A stretch of DNA of 64,000 bases from NCBI GenBank assembly GCA_963782045.1, contig CAWAIR010000006.1:434001-498000 (forward strand), in the 5' to 3' direction. The notes beneath the pieces were generated by a model. The model was given only the letters and a program-made list of their open reading frames with translations. It was not told the origin of the DNA and made no database searches. The stretch comes from CAVSRC01 sp963782045. Lineage in GTDB: Bacteria > Pseudomonadota > Alphaproteobacteria > Rhizobiales > Kaistiaceae. The position numbers and the translations under genes are program-made. Of the stretch, positions 8,157 through 17,033 are shown piece after piece (position 1 is the stretch's first letter; every line of letters begins with the position of its first letter).

Positions 8157-9791
8157 ATGGGGCGGGAACAGCTTGAACGCCTGTGGGGGAGCATCGCCGG
8201 GCTCGGCGCCCGCCGGCTCATCGCGCTTGCCTTCATTGGCATCGCCGTCATGGTCGTGGTCGGCGTCGGCGCCTACTATCTCAGCCGCCCGCAGCAGGAA
8301 GTCCTCTACACCGGGCTGACGCGCGACGACGTGGCGCGCATCGGCGCGGCGCTGAAGGAAGCCGGCATCGATTTCGACGTGGCGGCCGACGGCGAGACGG
8401 TGACCGTCAACTACGGCGACACCGCCCACGCCCGCATGCTGCTCGCCGAGAAGGGCCTGCCGGAAAGCGCCAACTCCGGTTACGACCTGTTCGACAAGGT
8501 CGGCTCGTTCGGCCTCACCTCGTTCATGCAGAACGTCACCAAGACCCGCGCGCTGGAAGGCGAGCTGACTCGCACCATCCAGACCATGGACGGCATCAAG
8601 TCGGCGCGGGTGCATCTGGTGCTGCCCGATTCGAGCTCGCTACGCAGCCAGCAGCAGTCGGCTTCGGCGTCGGTCGTCATCCGCACGGAAATGCCGACCG
8701 ATTCGAGTCCGGCCCAGGCGATCCGCCATCTGGTCGCCGCCGCCGTGCCGGGGCTCAAGGTCGACAACGTCACCGTGCTCAACACCGAGGGCCAGCTACT
8801 CGCCTCCGGCGACGACATCGAGAGCGCCTCGGCCGGCAAGATGTCGATCGTCCAGCAGACGGTCAACCGCGAGATCGAGGACAAGATCCGGCGCACGCTC
8901 ACGCCCTATCTCGGCCTCGGCAACTTCCAGGTGAGCGTCTCGGCACGGCTGAACCTCGACCGCTCGACGACCAACGAGGTGATCTACGATCCGTCTTCGC
9001 GGGTCGAACGGTCGGTACGCATGGTGCGCGAGAACGCGCTGGCGCAGAACTCCTCGAACGATGCCGCCGCCACGGTGCAGCAGAACCTGCCCGACCAGGC
9101 CAACAACAATTCCGCCAACGGCAAGAACTCGAACGAAACCAACGACCGCCGCGAGGAGACGACCAACTACGAAGTGTCGTCGCGGACCATCGAGACCGCC
9201 CACGACGGCTTCACCGTCGAGCGGATGTCGATCGCCGTCCTGGTCAACAAGAACCGGCTGGAGGAGGCCGCCAAGCAGGGGCCCGACGCGCTGCCGGTCG
9301 AGCACCAGATGATGGACATCGAGCAACTGGTCTCGGCCGCCTCCGGCTTCAGCAAGGATCGCGGCGACCAGCTCAAGGTGGCCTCGGTGGACTTCGTCAA
9401 CGAGCTCGGCGAGGCGGCGCCGGCGCCGGGCATGCTGAGCGCGCTCATGGCCCAGGCGGGCAGCCTGTTCAATTCGCTGGCGCTGGTCGTGGTCGCCGCG
9501 GTCGTCGTCCTGTTCGGCTTCAGGCCGGCCATCCGCATGATCGTGGCGCAGGGGCCGAAGGCGGTGACGGCACCGCCGGAGCTTGCCGCGGTCGAAGGCG
9601 CGCCGATGCCGATGGCGGGGCTCGGCGCGCCGGCGCCGGCGGCCGGCGAGGACACCGTCAACCTGATCGAGGACGTCACCAAGCGGTGGAACCGCTCGCC
9701 GCAGAAACGGCTCGAGCAGATCGTCGAATATGACGAGGCGCAGGCGGCAGCCATCCTCAGGCAATGGCTGCACCAGGACGAGGCGGCATGA
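8157..9791 (+). CDS. fliF: Flagellar MS-ring protein FliF
   Basis: Forms the MS-ring on which rod, switch and export gate assemble. The 544-residue product has an N-terminal transmembrane helix (about 21-42), a YscJ/FliF domain with EVLYTGLTRDDVARIGAALKEAG and EGELTRTIQTMDGIKSARVHLVLP, and a low-complexity linker (about residues 300-345). A second transmembrane helix lies at about 438-458, and the cytoplasmic FliG-binding tail ends LEQIVEYDEAQAAAILRQWL. Its position between flagellin and the fliH-like/motB genes differs from the classical Sinorhizobium layout. The stop overlaps the next gene (ATGA). Confidence 0.96.
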   Translation: MGREQLERLWGSIAGLGARRLIALAFIGIAVMVVVGVGAYYLSRPQQEVLYTGLTRDDVARIGAALKEAGIDFDVAADGETVTVNYGDTAHARMLLAEKGLPESANSGYDLFDKVGSFGLTSFMQNVTKTRALEGELTRTIQTMDGIKSARVHLVLPDSSSLRSQQQSASASVVIRTEMPTDSSPAQAIRHLVAAAVPGLKVDNVTVLNTEGQLLASGDDIESASAGKMSIVQQTVNREIEDKIRRTLTPYLGLGNFQVSVSARLNLDRSTTNEVIYDPSSRVERSVRMVRENALAQNSSNDAAATVQQNLPDQANNNSANGKNSNETNDRREETTNYEVSSRTIETAHDGFTVERMSIAVLVNKNRLEEAAKQGPDALPVEHQMMDIEQLVSAASGFSKDRGDQLKVASVDFVNELGEAAPAPGMLSALMAQAGSLFNSLALVVVAAVVVLFGFRPAIRMIVAQGPKAVTAPPELAAVEGAPMPMAGLGAPAPAAGEDTVNLIEDVTKRWNRSPQKRLEQIVEYDEAQAAAILRQWLHQDEAA

Positions 9792-10414
9792 GCGCGATTG
9801 CCGCCGCCGTACACCTGCCGCGCTTCGCCAGCGGCGCCGTTCCGGAGATCGCCCGCGCCGGTTTCCGGCGGCTGAACGAGAAGCCGGAAGCGGCGCCCGA
9901 GGTGGACCGGGAAGCTGCCGAGAACGCCGCGGTGGCGGCGGCACTGGCGGCGCAACAGGCCGAATTCGACGCTGCCCGCGCCGCCGATCAGGCCGATTTC
10001 CAGCAACGCCTCGCCGAGCGGGAGAACGAAATCCTCGCTTCGGTCGGTGAGGCGCTATCCGCCGAGATTCTGGCGGGGCTTGCCGCGATCGAGGAGCGCG
10101 TCGGCGACCAGGTCGGTACGGTTCTCATGCACTTCCTCGGCAATGCGGTGCGCGAGCGGGCGGTGAGCGAACTCGGCGAAGCGGTGGCGGCGCTGTTCAC
10201 CGGCGCCACCGCCACGCGGGTCAGGATCGCCGGACCGGCGGTGCTCTGCGACCGGGTCGCCGCGGCCGTCGCCGAGGCGGGCGTCCCGGTCGAACGCGCC
10301 GACCAGGCGACGGCGGAGGTGAGCGTGACCATCGACGACACGATCGTGGAGACCAACGTTTCGGCGTGGATGGACCGGCTGATGGCCGAGGTGGGGACGG
10401 CGGACGATGGCTGA
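9788..10414 (+). CDS. FliH-like flagellar export ATPase regulator
   Basis: A 208-residue cytoplasmic protein. The N-terminal third is rich in Ala/Glu and predicted helical or coiled coil (about residues 40-90). The C-terminal part ends TIDDTIVETNVSAWMDRLMAEV, which resembles the C-terminus of alphaproteobacterial FliH/FlbE proteins that bind the export ATPase FliI and the switch. It lies directly downstream of fliF (four-base overlap) and overlaps motB by eight bases. The FliH assignment rests on context plus this C-terminal pattern, so it is moderate. Confidence 0.6.
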   Translation: MSAIAAAVHLPRFASGAVPEIARAGFRRLNEKPEAAPEVDREAAENAAVAAALAAQQAEFDAARAADQADFQQRLAERENEILASVGEALSAEILAGLAAIEERVGDQVGTVLMHFLGNAVRERAVSELGEAVAALFTGATATRVRIAGPAVLCDRVAAAVAEAGVPVERADQATAEVSVTIDDTIVETNVSAWMDRLMAEVGTADDG

Positions 10415-11864
10415 GACCGCCTCGCACGAACTCATCATCGTGCGCCGGCACGAGGAGGAAGAGCACGCCCATCATAGCTCGGCGTGGAAGGTCGCCCACG
10501 CCGATTTCATGACGGCGATGATGGCCTTCTTCCTGATCATGTGGCTGATCAACGTCACAGACGAGAACATGCGCAAGGGCATCGCGCAATACTTCAACCC
10601 GATCCACATGTCCCAGGGATCGAGCGAGCTGAAGGGACTGACCAAGGTCAAGAGCGACGAGAAGTCCGCCCAGAAGGGGCATGGCCAGATGCCGGTGCCG
10701 GGGGGCAATCTCAACCCGATCGACCTCTCCACCGGCCATGCCGACGGCAAGCCGCTGAGCCCGGAGGAAGCGGCCGCCGCGCTCAACGCCGCCGCGGCGC
10801 TGGCGGCGAAGCTGACGGCGGGCAGCGATGCCGGCAAGAACCAGAAGCCGGACGACAGCGGCCAGTCCACCGCCGATGCGCTCCACAAGATCGGCGAGGC
10901 CGCCGCGGCGCTGAAGCCGCCGAATGGCGGCTACGACCGCGAGGCCTTCCAGGACCCCTACGCGGTGCTCGCCAAGCTGGAGAAGGAATACGTCGCCACC
11001 CAGGCGACCAGCGTCGATGCCATCACCGGCGACGCGCGGGCAACCGGCATGCCGGGCGGAGAGGTCGAGCGCGACCCGTTCGATCCGTCCTATTGGCAGA
11101 TGGTGCCGCTTCCCGCCGCCCGGGCGAGCCAGCCGGGCAAGCCTGGCATGGCGCCGAGAGCGCCGCTGACCGGCAAGCTGGACGCCGCCGCTCCGCCGCC
11201 CCCAACGAAACCGGCAGACGCATCGGCCGAGGCGGTTGCGGCCGGGGCCGAAACCGCCGCGCCGTCCAAGGCCGAGATTGTGCCGCCGCAGCCTGCCAAA
11301 CCGCCCGCGGCCGCGTCCACGGCGGATGCCGCGAAGGCAGACGCGGTCAAGGCGGAGGAGGCAAAGGCCGGCGACGCCAAGGCAGTCACCGCCGCCACGG
11401 TCGCCCGGTCGGCGGAAATCGCCAGGGACATCGACACCTCGGTCGCATCGATGATGGGTGGAAAGGCTTCGCCCGATCTCGCCGTCACCGCCACCGAGGA
11501 AGGGGTCACCATCAATCTCACCGACGACGCGGACTACGCCATGTTCGCGGTCGGCTCCGCCGTGCCCGAGCCCAAGACCGTGGTGCTCATCGAGCGCATC
11601 GCCAAGGTGCTGGCCAGGCAGCCGGGCCAGATCATCGTCCGCGGCCATACCGACGGACGGCCGTTCCATTCGGCGGACTACGACAACTGGCGGCTTTCGA
11701 CGGCGCGGGCGCAGATGGCCTATTACGCGCTGCTGCGCGGCGGGCTCGACCAGTCACGGGTGATCGCCATCGAAGGCCATGCCGACCGGGCGCTGAGAAA
11801 CGCCGACGAACCTTACGCGGCGGAGAACCGCCGCATCGAAATCCTGGTGAAGGAGACGCCATGA
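10407..11864 (+). CDS. motB: Flagellar motor stator protein MotB
   Basis: Stator subunit that anchors MotA to peptidoglycan and carries the ion-binding aspartate. The N-terminus contains WKVAHADFMTAMMAFFLIMW with the conserved Asp at residue 33 and one transmembrane helix (about 35-50). A long Ala/Lys/Pro-rich periplasmic linker (about 80-340) follows, then a C-terminal OmpA/MotB peptidoglycan-binding domain (IIVRGHTDGRPF, and NRRIEILVKE at the end). At 485 residues it is longer than E. coli MotB because of the linker. The motA gene is not in the window. The stop overlaps motC by four bases. Confidence 0.95.
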   Translation: MAETASHELIIVRRHEEEEHAHHSSAWKVAHADFMTAMMAFFLIMWLINVTDENMRKGIAQYFNPIHMSQGSSELKGLTKVKSDEKSAQKGHGQMPVPGGNLNPIDLSTGHADGKPLSPEEAAAALNAAAALAAKLTAGSDAGKNQKPDDSGQSTADALHKIGEAAAALKPPNGGYDREAFQDPYAVLAKLEKEYVATQATSVDAITGDARATGMPGGEVERDPFDPSYWQMVPLPAARASQPGKPGMAPRAPLTGKLDAAAPPPPTKPADASAEAVAAGAETAAPSKAEIVPPQPAKPPAAASTADAAKADAVKAEEAKAGDAKAVTAATVARSAEIARDIDTSVASMMGGKASPDLAVTATEEGVTINLTDDADYAMFAVGSAVPEPKTVVLIERIAKVLARQPGQIIVRGHTDGRPFHSADYDNWRLSTARAQMAYYALLRGGLDQSRVIAIEGHADRALRNADEPYAAENRRIEILVKETP

Positions 11865-13588
11865 CGGCGCGGCGGCTGGCCTTGTGCGGTGCCGCGGCGG
11901 CGCTCGTCTGGTCGGCGACGGCCGCGGCCGGCTCGCCGCCTGCGGCCTCAAGTGGCGCGGCGGCATTCCTGGCGACGCTGTTCGCCAAGCCGCACACGTC
12001 GTCGTCATCGGTGGCGACGGATGCGCCGTTGAGCGTGCTGCCTCCGGTGCCCGGTCCCGCCCCGAAACCGGCCAGGCCGCGGGTCGCCGCCGCCCACGTC
12101 CCGCCCCTGCCGCGCCTGCGCCCCGCCTCCGCGCCGGTGGCCGAAATTGCTGCCAAGGTGGCGCGTGCGGCACCCCCGGTCGACCGGACCGTCACCGGCT
12201 CCATCGGCGCCGCGGCGCCGGCCATACAGCCGCGACCGGCCGTAATCGCACCGGATGTGCCAGCCGTTCCGGCCGAGGCCGCTGTGCCGACGAAGCCGGC
12301 CGCAGGGCCTGCGATCGGCACCGTCGAACGCTCCGACGGGCTGCTCGCCGCCCCGTCGGACTATCTCACCGAAGAGCCGGCGGCGCCGGCCCCGAAGGTG
12401 CCTGAGCCCGCCACGACGGCGGGGCCGAGGGGCGAAGCGACAGCCGGCCAGGCGCGGGACGAGGCGGCACTTGCGGCGGTGCCGCTGCTCGGCAATGCCC
12501 CCTACGAACTGGTGCGCACGCTCCAGGACCTGCAGGACCGCATGGCGGAGGGCGACGTCAAGGCGATCGCCGCGCAGCGTGCCCTGATGATCCAGATCGA
12601 CAAGGCCTTCATGTCGGCCGATGCGGCCGTATGGCAGGACAACCGCAACGCCGCTGCGGCGGTGACCTACGTGCTTTCCGGCGGGCGGCCGGAGATCCTG
12701 CAGAGGCTCCAGTCGCTCGATCCGCCGCCGGCGATCAACCGGCGCCTGCTCGACGGCGTGCTCGACTACGCCAGCGGCAAGGCGGACGAGGCCGCGCCCC
12801 TGCTCCTCGACATCGACCCCACCGTCCTGCCGGCGAGCATGGCCGGGCAAGTCGCCATCGCCCAGTCGGCGCTGGCGGTGAAGAGCGATCCGGCCAGGGC
12901 CATGCAGCTTCTCGCCGTCGCCCGGCTGCTGGCGCCGGGCACGCTGGTCGAGGAAGCCGCCATCCGGCGGCAGATGCTGGTCGCCGACCGTCAGCGCGAC
13001 GAAGTCACGGTTCGCTCGCTGGCGCGCCAGTATCTCGATCGCTTCCGCCATTCGGTCTATGCGGGCAATTTCCGGGTGCGCTTCGCCGCCGCCCTCAGCC
13101 ACATGCCCGCGCTCGACAGCGAGGACCGCTTCTCCGAACTGGACGACATGCTGGCGATGGTCGAGCCCGATTCGCGCTGCGACCTCTACCTGACGGTGGC
13201 GCTGGCCTCGGCGATCAACGGCCGCGTCACGGCCGCCAAGCTCGCGGCCGAACGGGCGAGCGGGCTGGCGCTCGCCGGTTCGAGCGAGGAGGCGCGGGCG
13301 CGGCTCTACCACGCCGCCGCGCTCGCCGCGATGCCGGCGCTCGCCGACCAGGCGGTCTCCGAGATCAAGGGGCTCGATCTCACCCTCCTGTCGGCGTCCG
13401 ACCGCGCCTTCTACGACGTGGTCCGGGCGACGCTTGCCGGCGTCGTCTCGGGCACCGATCTCGGCAGAATCGATGTGGCGGTCGCCGAGCCGCTCGGCGA
13501 CGGGGCGCTGGTCGAAGAACCGGCGATCATCAAGAAGGCGCAGGCGGCGCTCGACGACACGGCGAAGCTGGTCACCGTACAACAATGA
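11861..13588 (+). CDS. motC: Chemotaxis/motility protein MotC
   Basis: Rhizobia-specific periplasmic motor protein thought to work with MotB to control motor speed. The 575-residue product has a signal peptide (about residues 1-23), a Pro/Ala-rich segment (25-200), and an alpha-helical C-terminal domain starting near APYELVRTLQDLQDRMAEGD. It contains typical MotC features such as MIQIDKAF and AAAVTYVLSGGRPEIL. The ATG at 11861 lies within the motB stop, and the stop overlaps fliK. A much longer in-frame extension to 10484 overlaps motB in another frame and is spurious. The upstream motE supports the identification. Confidence 0.9.
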   Translation: MTARRLALCGAAAALVWSATAAAGSPPAASSGAAAFLATLFAKPHTSSSSVATDAPLSVLPPVPGPAPKPARPRVAAAHVPPLPRLRPASAPVAEIAAKVARAAPPVDRTVTGSIGAAAPAIQPRPAVIAPDVPAVPAEAAVPTKPAAGPAIGTVERSDGLLAAPSDYLTEEPAAPAPKVPEPATTAGPRGEATAGQARDEAALAAVPLLGNAPYELVRTLQDLQDRMAEGDVKAIAAQRALMIQIDKAFMSADAAVWQDNRNAAAAVTYVLSGGRPEILQRLQSLDPPPAINRRLLDGVLDYASGKADEAAPLLLDIDPTVLPASMAGQVAIAQSALAVKSDPARAMQLLAVARLLAPGTLVEEAAIRRQMLVADRQRDEVTVRSLARQYLDRFRHSVYAGNFRVRFAAALSHMPALDSEDRFSELDDMLAMVEPDSRCDLYLTVALASAINGRVTAAKLAAERASGLALAGSSEEARARLYHAAALAAMPALADQAVSEIKGLDLTLLSASDRAFYDVVRATLAGVVSGTDLGRIDVAVAEPLGDGALVEEPAIIKKAQAALDDTAKLVTVQQ

Positions 13589-15777
13589 ACGTAACCCTCA
13601 ACATGCCCGTCGATGGCGGCGCCGATCGTGCCGGAACGATCGCGCGCCGCGGCGCCGATGGCGGAACGCGGACGGACGAATTCGGCGCGCTGTTCGACGA
13701 GGTCGTGCACACGACGACGGGGACCGGCAAGCAGACATCCCCGACCGACGCAAGGGCGGACGCCACGCCAGAGGATCAGGCGGACGTGGCGCAACGCTTC
13801 ACGGCCAAGGGTGGCGACAGCGAGCTGATCCGGCTGCCCGAGCCGATGGGTGAGGATGCGTCCTCCGATGTGGAGGCTGCACCTGCGGACACGGCGGAGC
13901 CGCCTGCCGGGGAACGCACCGTCGGGCGCCGGAACGACAACAAGGACGCCGCCGCCCATCCGGCCGACCGGCAGGATGCGGCACAAGTCGGCGCCGATCC
14001 TGCTCAGCCGGCTGCGGCCGATCCGGGCACGGCGACCATCGTGCCGGTGGTCGCTGTCCCGGTTGGGCCGGCTGAGAGCGCCGATCCCGACGTGCCCGGC
14101 GAGCCGACCGATCGCCAGGAACCGTGGCAGATGGCCCGTACCGATGAGGCCAGGGTCAGGTCGGCGGAGCAGGGCGCCACCTTGCGGTCGCAGGGTGCAG
14201 CGAAGGATGCCGATTCCGGAGTCGCGCGCGCGGTTCGCTGGGAAGCCGGGGCGGCGCATGCCAATCCCCGCAGGGCAACAACGGCCGCCACGGCGCAAGC
14301 GACGCCGAAAGGTGAGGCTGTCGCCTCGCCGCAGAGCGATGTCCGCAACAGGACTCCCGCGACCGCGGAGCCGCACGCGAATCGGCAAGTCACTCACGGC
14401 AAGACTGCCGCTGTTTCGGGTCGCGAGAACGGCAGGCAGGCCGCTCCGGTGCAATCCCATGCGGCGGTGAAGCCGGAGATTCGGTCCGGCAAGACGTCAC
14501 CGACCGAGCGAACGGTCACCGGTGACCCGGTTCAGGTCACGGATGGGCGCGCGGCTCCGCCGGAGGTCGGCAAGCAGGACGGGCGCGTTGCACCGGCGGA
14601 GCCGGTGACGCGGCCTCAGTCCGGGGCCGGTTCGGTCCGCTATTGGGCGCCCCGTCCGTCGGTCACCGCTTCGGCCGTGCGGCCCGACGGCAGCCGCCGC
14701 CAGCCGACAGGCGATTCGGCGCGTGTGTCTGGCGACAAGGGCCAGCCGGCGCCATCGCACAACACGAAAGCGCCGATCGACGTGCATGTCACCGCCGCGC
14801 GGTTGACTCCGGATGTGCCGGTTACCCCGACGAAGCCGGCCACCGCGGTGCAAGGCGCGGCCGCCGCACCGGTTGCCTTGACGCAGCAGGCCGACACCCT
14901 TGCGGCGGCCCGGACCCCGCTGCAGCAGACCAGCGGCGATGGCTTGGCGCCGAATTCAACCGGCTGCGTCGTCAGCAGCCCCCCCTTTGCAGGCACCGCC
15001 CGAAGGAACGGTCGGCACTCCGCCGACTGCCGTCGCCGCGGCCGACGATGCGGCCGTGACGCCGGCCCGGCCCTCCGACCACGATGCGCCGAATGTCCAC
15101 CAAGGCAACCCGAGAGACACGGCGAACGCTGGCGGACGGGCTCAGGCACCCGACATGCATCGGTCGGGGGCGCCCCATCTCCGGCAGCCGGTCCGACCGT
15201 CGCCGCCGCGCCGGCTGCTGCTGCGCCTGCCCCGCCTCTGACAGCCGGCGTGGCGCAGGCCGTCGCCGGTGCGCTGGCGGCGTCCCGCTCCGCGGCGTCC
15301 CAGACGGCGCGTCCCGACGCCGGGACGAGCGTGCGGGCGGAGCCAGTCAAGACGATCGCGCTCAGTCTCGACGTGGGCGAATACGGCGCCGTCGACGTGC
15401 GCATCGCCCTCAGGGGCAACACGGTGAGCCTCCAGGTCAGGGCGGACCGCCAGGAGACCGTGCAGGCGCTGGCGCGCGACGACCAATCGCTGCGCGCGGC
15501 GCTGCATCACGCCGGCTACGAGGCGCAGCAGATCCAGATCGACCGGCGCGACGCACCGGCGCAGCGGCCGGCCGATGCGGCGGCCTCCGGCCAGCAGCCC
15601 GCCGGGACCGGTACCGGCGCTTCGTCAGGGCAGGCCGGCGGCGGCGAGCAGGCGGCGACCTCGGGCGAGCGGCCGCAGCCGCGGCGCGATGCGCCCGCCT
15701 TCATCCTTCCGGAGCAGGACACGTCCGATGCCCCTCGTGCGGATCGCTATCGCGGCGCTGATCGCCTTTACGTCTAG
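13585..15777 (+). CDS. fliK: Flagellar hook-length control protein FliK (with likely internal frame slip)
   Basis: FliK (called MotD in older rhizobial literature) measures hook length and switches export specificity. The 730-codon frame has a long disordered, charged N-terminal part and a C-terminal Flg_hook domain at about residues 585-655 (GEYGAVDVRIALRGNTVSLQVRA, then ALHHAGYEAQQIQI). Between about 14985 and 15166 the product becomes Arg/Cys-rich and unlike the rest, while the frame one base later reads a normal Ala/Pro-rich sequence. An extra C in the C7 run (14979-14985) and a lost base near the G5 run (15166-15170) would explain this. The last 50 bp overlap the next gene. Confidence 0.82.
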   Translation: MNVTLNMPVDGGADRAGTIARRGADGGTRTDEFGALFDEVVHTTTGTGKQTSPTDARADATPEDQADVAQRFTAKGGDSELIRLPEPMGEDASSDVEAAPADTAEPPAGERTVGRRNDNKDAAAHPADRQDAAQVGADPAQPAAADPGTATIVPVVAVPVGPAESADPDVPGEPTDRQEPWQMARTDEARVRSAEQGATLRSQGAAKDADSGVARAVRWEAGAAHANPRRATTAATAQATPKGEAVASPQSDVRNRTPATAEPHANRQVTHGKTAAVSGRENGRQAAPVQSHAAVKPEIRSGKTSPTERTVTGDPVQVTDGRAAPPEVGKQDGRVAPAEPVTRPQSGAGSVRYWAPRPSVTASAVRPDGSRRQPTGDSARVSGDKGQPAPSHNTKAPIDVHVTAARLTPDVPVTPTKPATAVQGAAAAPVALTQQADTLAAARTPLQQTSGDGLAPNSTGCVVSSPPFAGTARRNGRHSADCRRRGRRCGRDAGPALRPRCAECPPRQPERHGERWRTGSGTRHASVGGAPSPAAGPTVAAAPAAAAPAPPLTAGVAQAVAGALAASRSAASQTARPDAGTSVRAEPVKTIALSLDVGEYGAVDVRIALRGNTVSLQVRADRQETVQALARDDQSLRAALHHAGYEAQQIQIDRRDAPAQRPADAAASGQQPAGTGTGASSGQAGGGEQAATSGERPQPRRDAPAFILPEQDTSDAPRADRYRGADRLYV

Positions 15778-16285
15778 CGCGGCACTGGCCGCGCCGGCCA
15801 ATCCGTGCGAGGGCGAGATGCGCGCGGCGTCGGCCAGATACGACGTGCCGCTTGGCGTGCTCTATGCGGTCGGCCTCACCGAATCGGGCCGCAAGGAATC
15901 GCTCCAGCCGCTGGCGATGAACATCGCCGGCACCGCCTATTTCGCCGTGAGCCTCGACGATGCCATCCACCGCTTCGACGCGGCCGAGGCCGACGGCATC
16001 AAGCTGATCGACATCGGCTGCATGCAGATCAACCACTATTTCCACGGCAGCGCCTTCACCTCGCTCAAGCGCATGTTCGACCCGCACGCCAACGTCGATT
16101 ACGCCGCCCGCTTCCTGAAGAGGCTGCGCGCCCGGGAGGGGAGCTGGACGCTCGCCGTGGCGCGCTATCACGCCGGACCGAACAACAACCCGGCGCAGAA
16201 GCGCTATGTCTGCACGGTCATCACCAACATGGTGGCGACCGGCTTCGGATCGTGGACCGAGGAAGCGCGAGGCTTCTGCAAGTAA
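15728..16285 (+). CDS. Lytic transglycosylase of the flagellar locus
   Basis: A 185-residue exported SLT-family muramidase that probably opens peptidoglycan for rod passage, since rhizobial FlgJ lacks a muramidase domain (known for the group). The signal peptide ends near ALAAP. The catalytic glutamate is Glu52 in VGLTESGR, followed by IGCMQINHYFH and VARYHAGPNN, which match the SLT GxxQ and AYNAG-type motifs. The start ATG lies 50 bp inside fliK in another frame, an unusually long overlap that implies coupled translation. Confidence 0.85.
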   Translation: MPLVRIAIAALIAFTSSAALAAPANPCEGEMRAASARYDVPLGVLYAVGLTESGRKESLQPLAMNIAGTAYFAVSLDDAIHRFDAAEADGIKLIDIGCMQINHYFHGSAFTSLKRMFDPHANVDYAARFLKRLRAREGSWTLAVARYHAGPNNNPAQKRYVCTVITNMVATGFGSWTEEARGFCK

Positions 16286-16422
16286 AGCGGCCTCGCCGGC
16301 GCCCGCATGGTTAGCGGACGGTTGCGGCAATCGCGTCATTTCGCGACCCCATTCTCGCGGTTCCTTTATCCGCCTGCGCTAGTCTCCCGGCAGTGGGATG
16401 CCAAGGGGGACGGGCGAAAGCC

Positions 16423-16809
16423 ATGTCGATCGATTATTCGATGCCGGTGCTGGTGGTGGACGACTATCAGACGATGGTGCGTATCATCGGCAACCTCCTT
16501 CATCGTGCCGGTTTTGCCGAAGTCGACATGGCCAGCGATGGCGAGGAGGCGCTCGCCAAGATGCGCGAGCGCACCTACGGGCTGGTCATTGCCGACTGGT
16601 ACATGGCCCCGGTCGACGGGCTCGATCTGGTCAGGCAGGCGCGCGCCGACGACGCGCTGAAAGGCACGCCGATCATCCTGGTGAGCGCCGAAGGCTCGCC
16701 CGAGAACCTCAAGGCCGCGAACGATGCCGGCGCCTCGGGCTACGTGCTGAAGCCGTTCAATTCCGCCACGCTCAAGGCGAAGATCGAGACCGTCCTCGCT
16801 GCGGCCTGA
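16423..16809 (+). CDS. Single-domain response regulator, CheY-like
   Basis: A 128-residue receiver domain with no output domain. Conserved residues are visible: the acidic pair Asp13/Asp14, phosphoacceptor Asp58 (LVIADWYM), Ser88 in the Thr/Ser position, and Lys110 (VLKPFNS). It resembles CheY proteins that bind the flagellar switch. Its position between the flagellar transglycosylase and ftcR suggests a motor or flagellar-regulatory role, but no che genes are nearby and the cognate kinase is unknown. The ATG at 16423 follows a GGGCGAAAG-type weak ribosome site. Confidence 0.8.
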   Translation: MSIDYSMPVLVVDDYQTMVRIIGNLLHRAGFAEVDMASDGEEALAKMRERTYGLVIADWYMAPVDGLDLVRQARADDALKGTPIILVSAEGSPENLKAANDAGASGYVLKPFNSATLKAKIETVLAAA

Positions 16810-16850
16810 CGCCGCAGACGCCGCGTCCGAAGGCCGGCCGGAAGGCCTCG

Positions 16851-16865
16851 TTAAGACCTGATTAA
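16851..16865. promoter_or_regulatory. Perfect CtrA-type box TTAA-N7-TTAA upstream of ftcR
   Basis: TTAA (16851-16854), seven bases, then TTAAC (16862-16866) match the alphaproteobacterial CtrA full-site consensus exactly. The site lies 42 bp after the CheY-like gene and 168 bp before the ftcR start. Such AT-rich tetranucleotides are rare in this GC-rich DNA. Binding has not been shown. Confidence 0.6.
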
Positions 16866-17033
16866 CCATATCTGCCCCACAGTCGCGGCGTTGGGTTGCG
16901 TCGCGTCTGCGTAGCCGGTTTTCCCCGCAAATCCGGGACTTTCGGAGGTATCGAGCGGCCGTTCGCGCCGTCTTCGATGCTGCGACATGGGGCGTTTGCC
17001 GGCAGCGAAAATGACATTCTCTGGGGGCATTTC

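Noticed and set aside
10484..13588. A 1034-codon ORF covering motB and motC
   Set aside because: Its first 459 codons read motB in the wrong frame. Only the part from the ATG at 11861 is MotC, with a signal peptide.
12631..15777. A 1048-codon ORF covering motC and fliK
   Set aside because: The part before 13585 is motC in the wrong frame. FliK starts at the ATG overlapping the motC stop.
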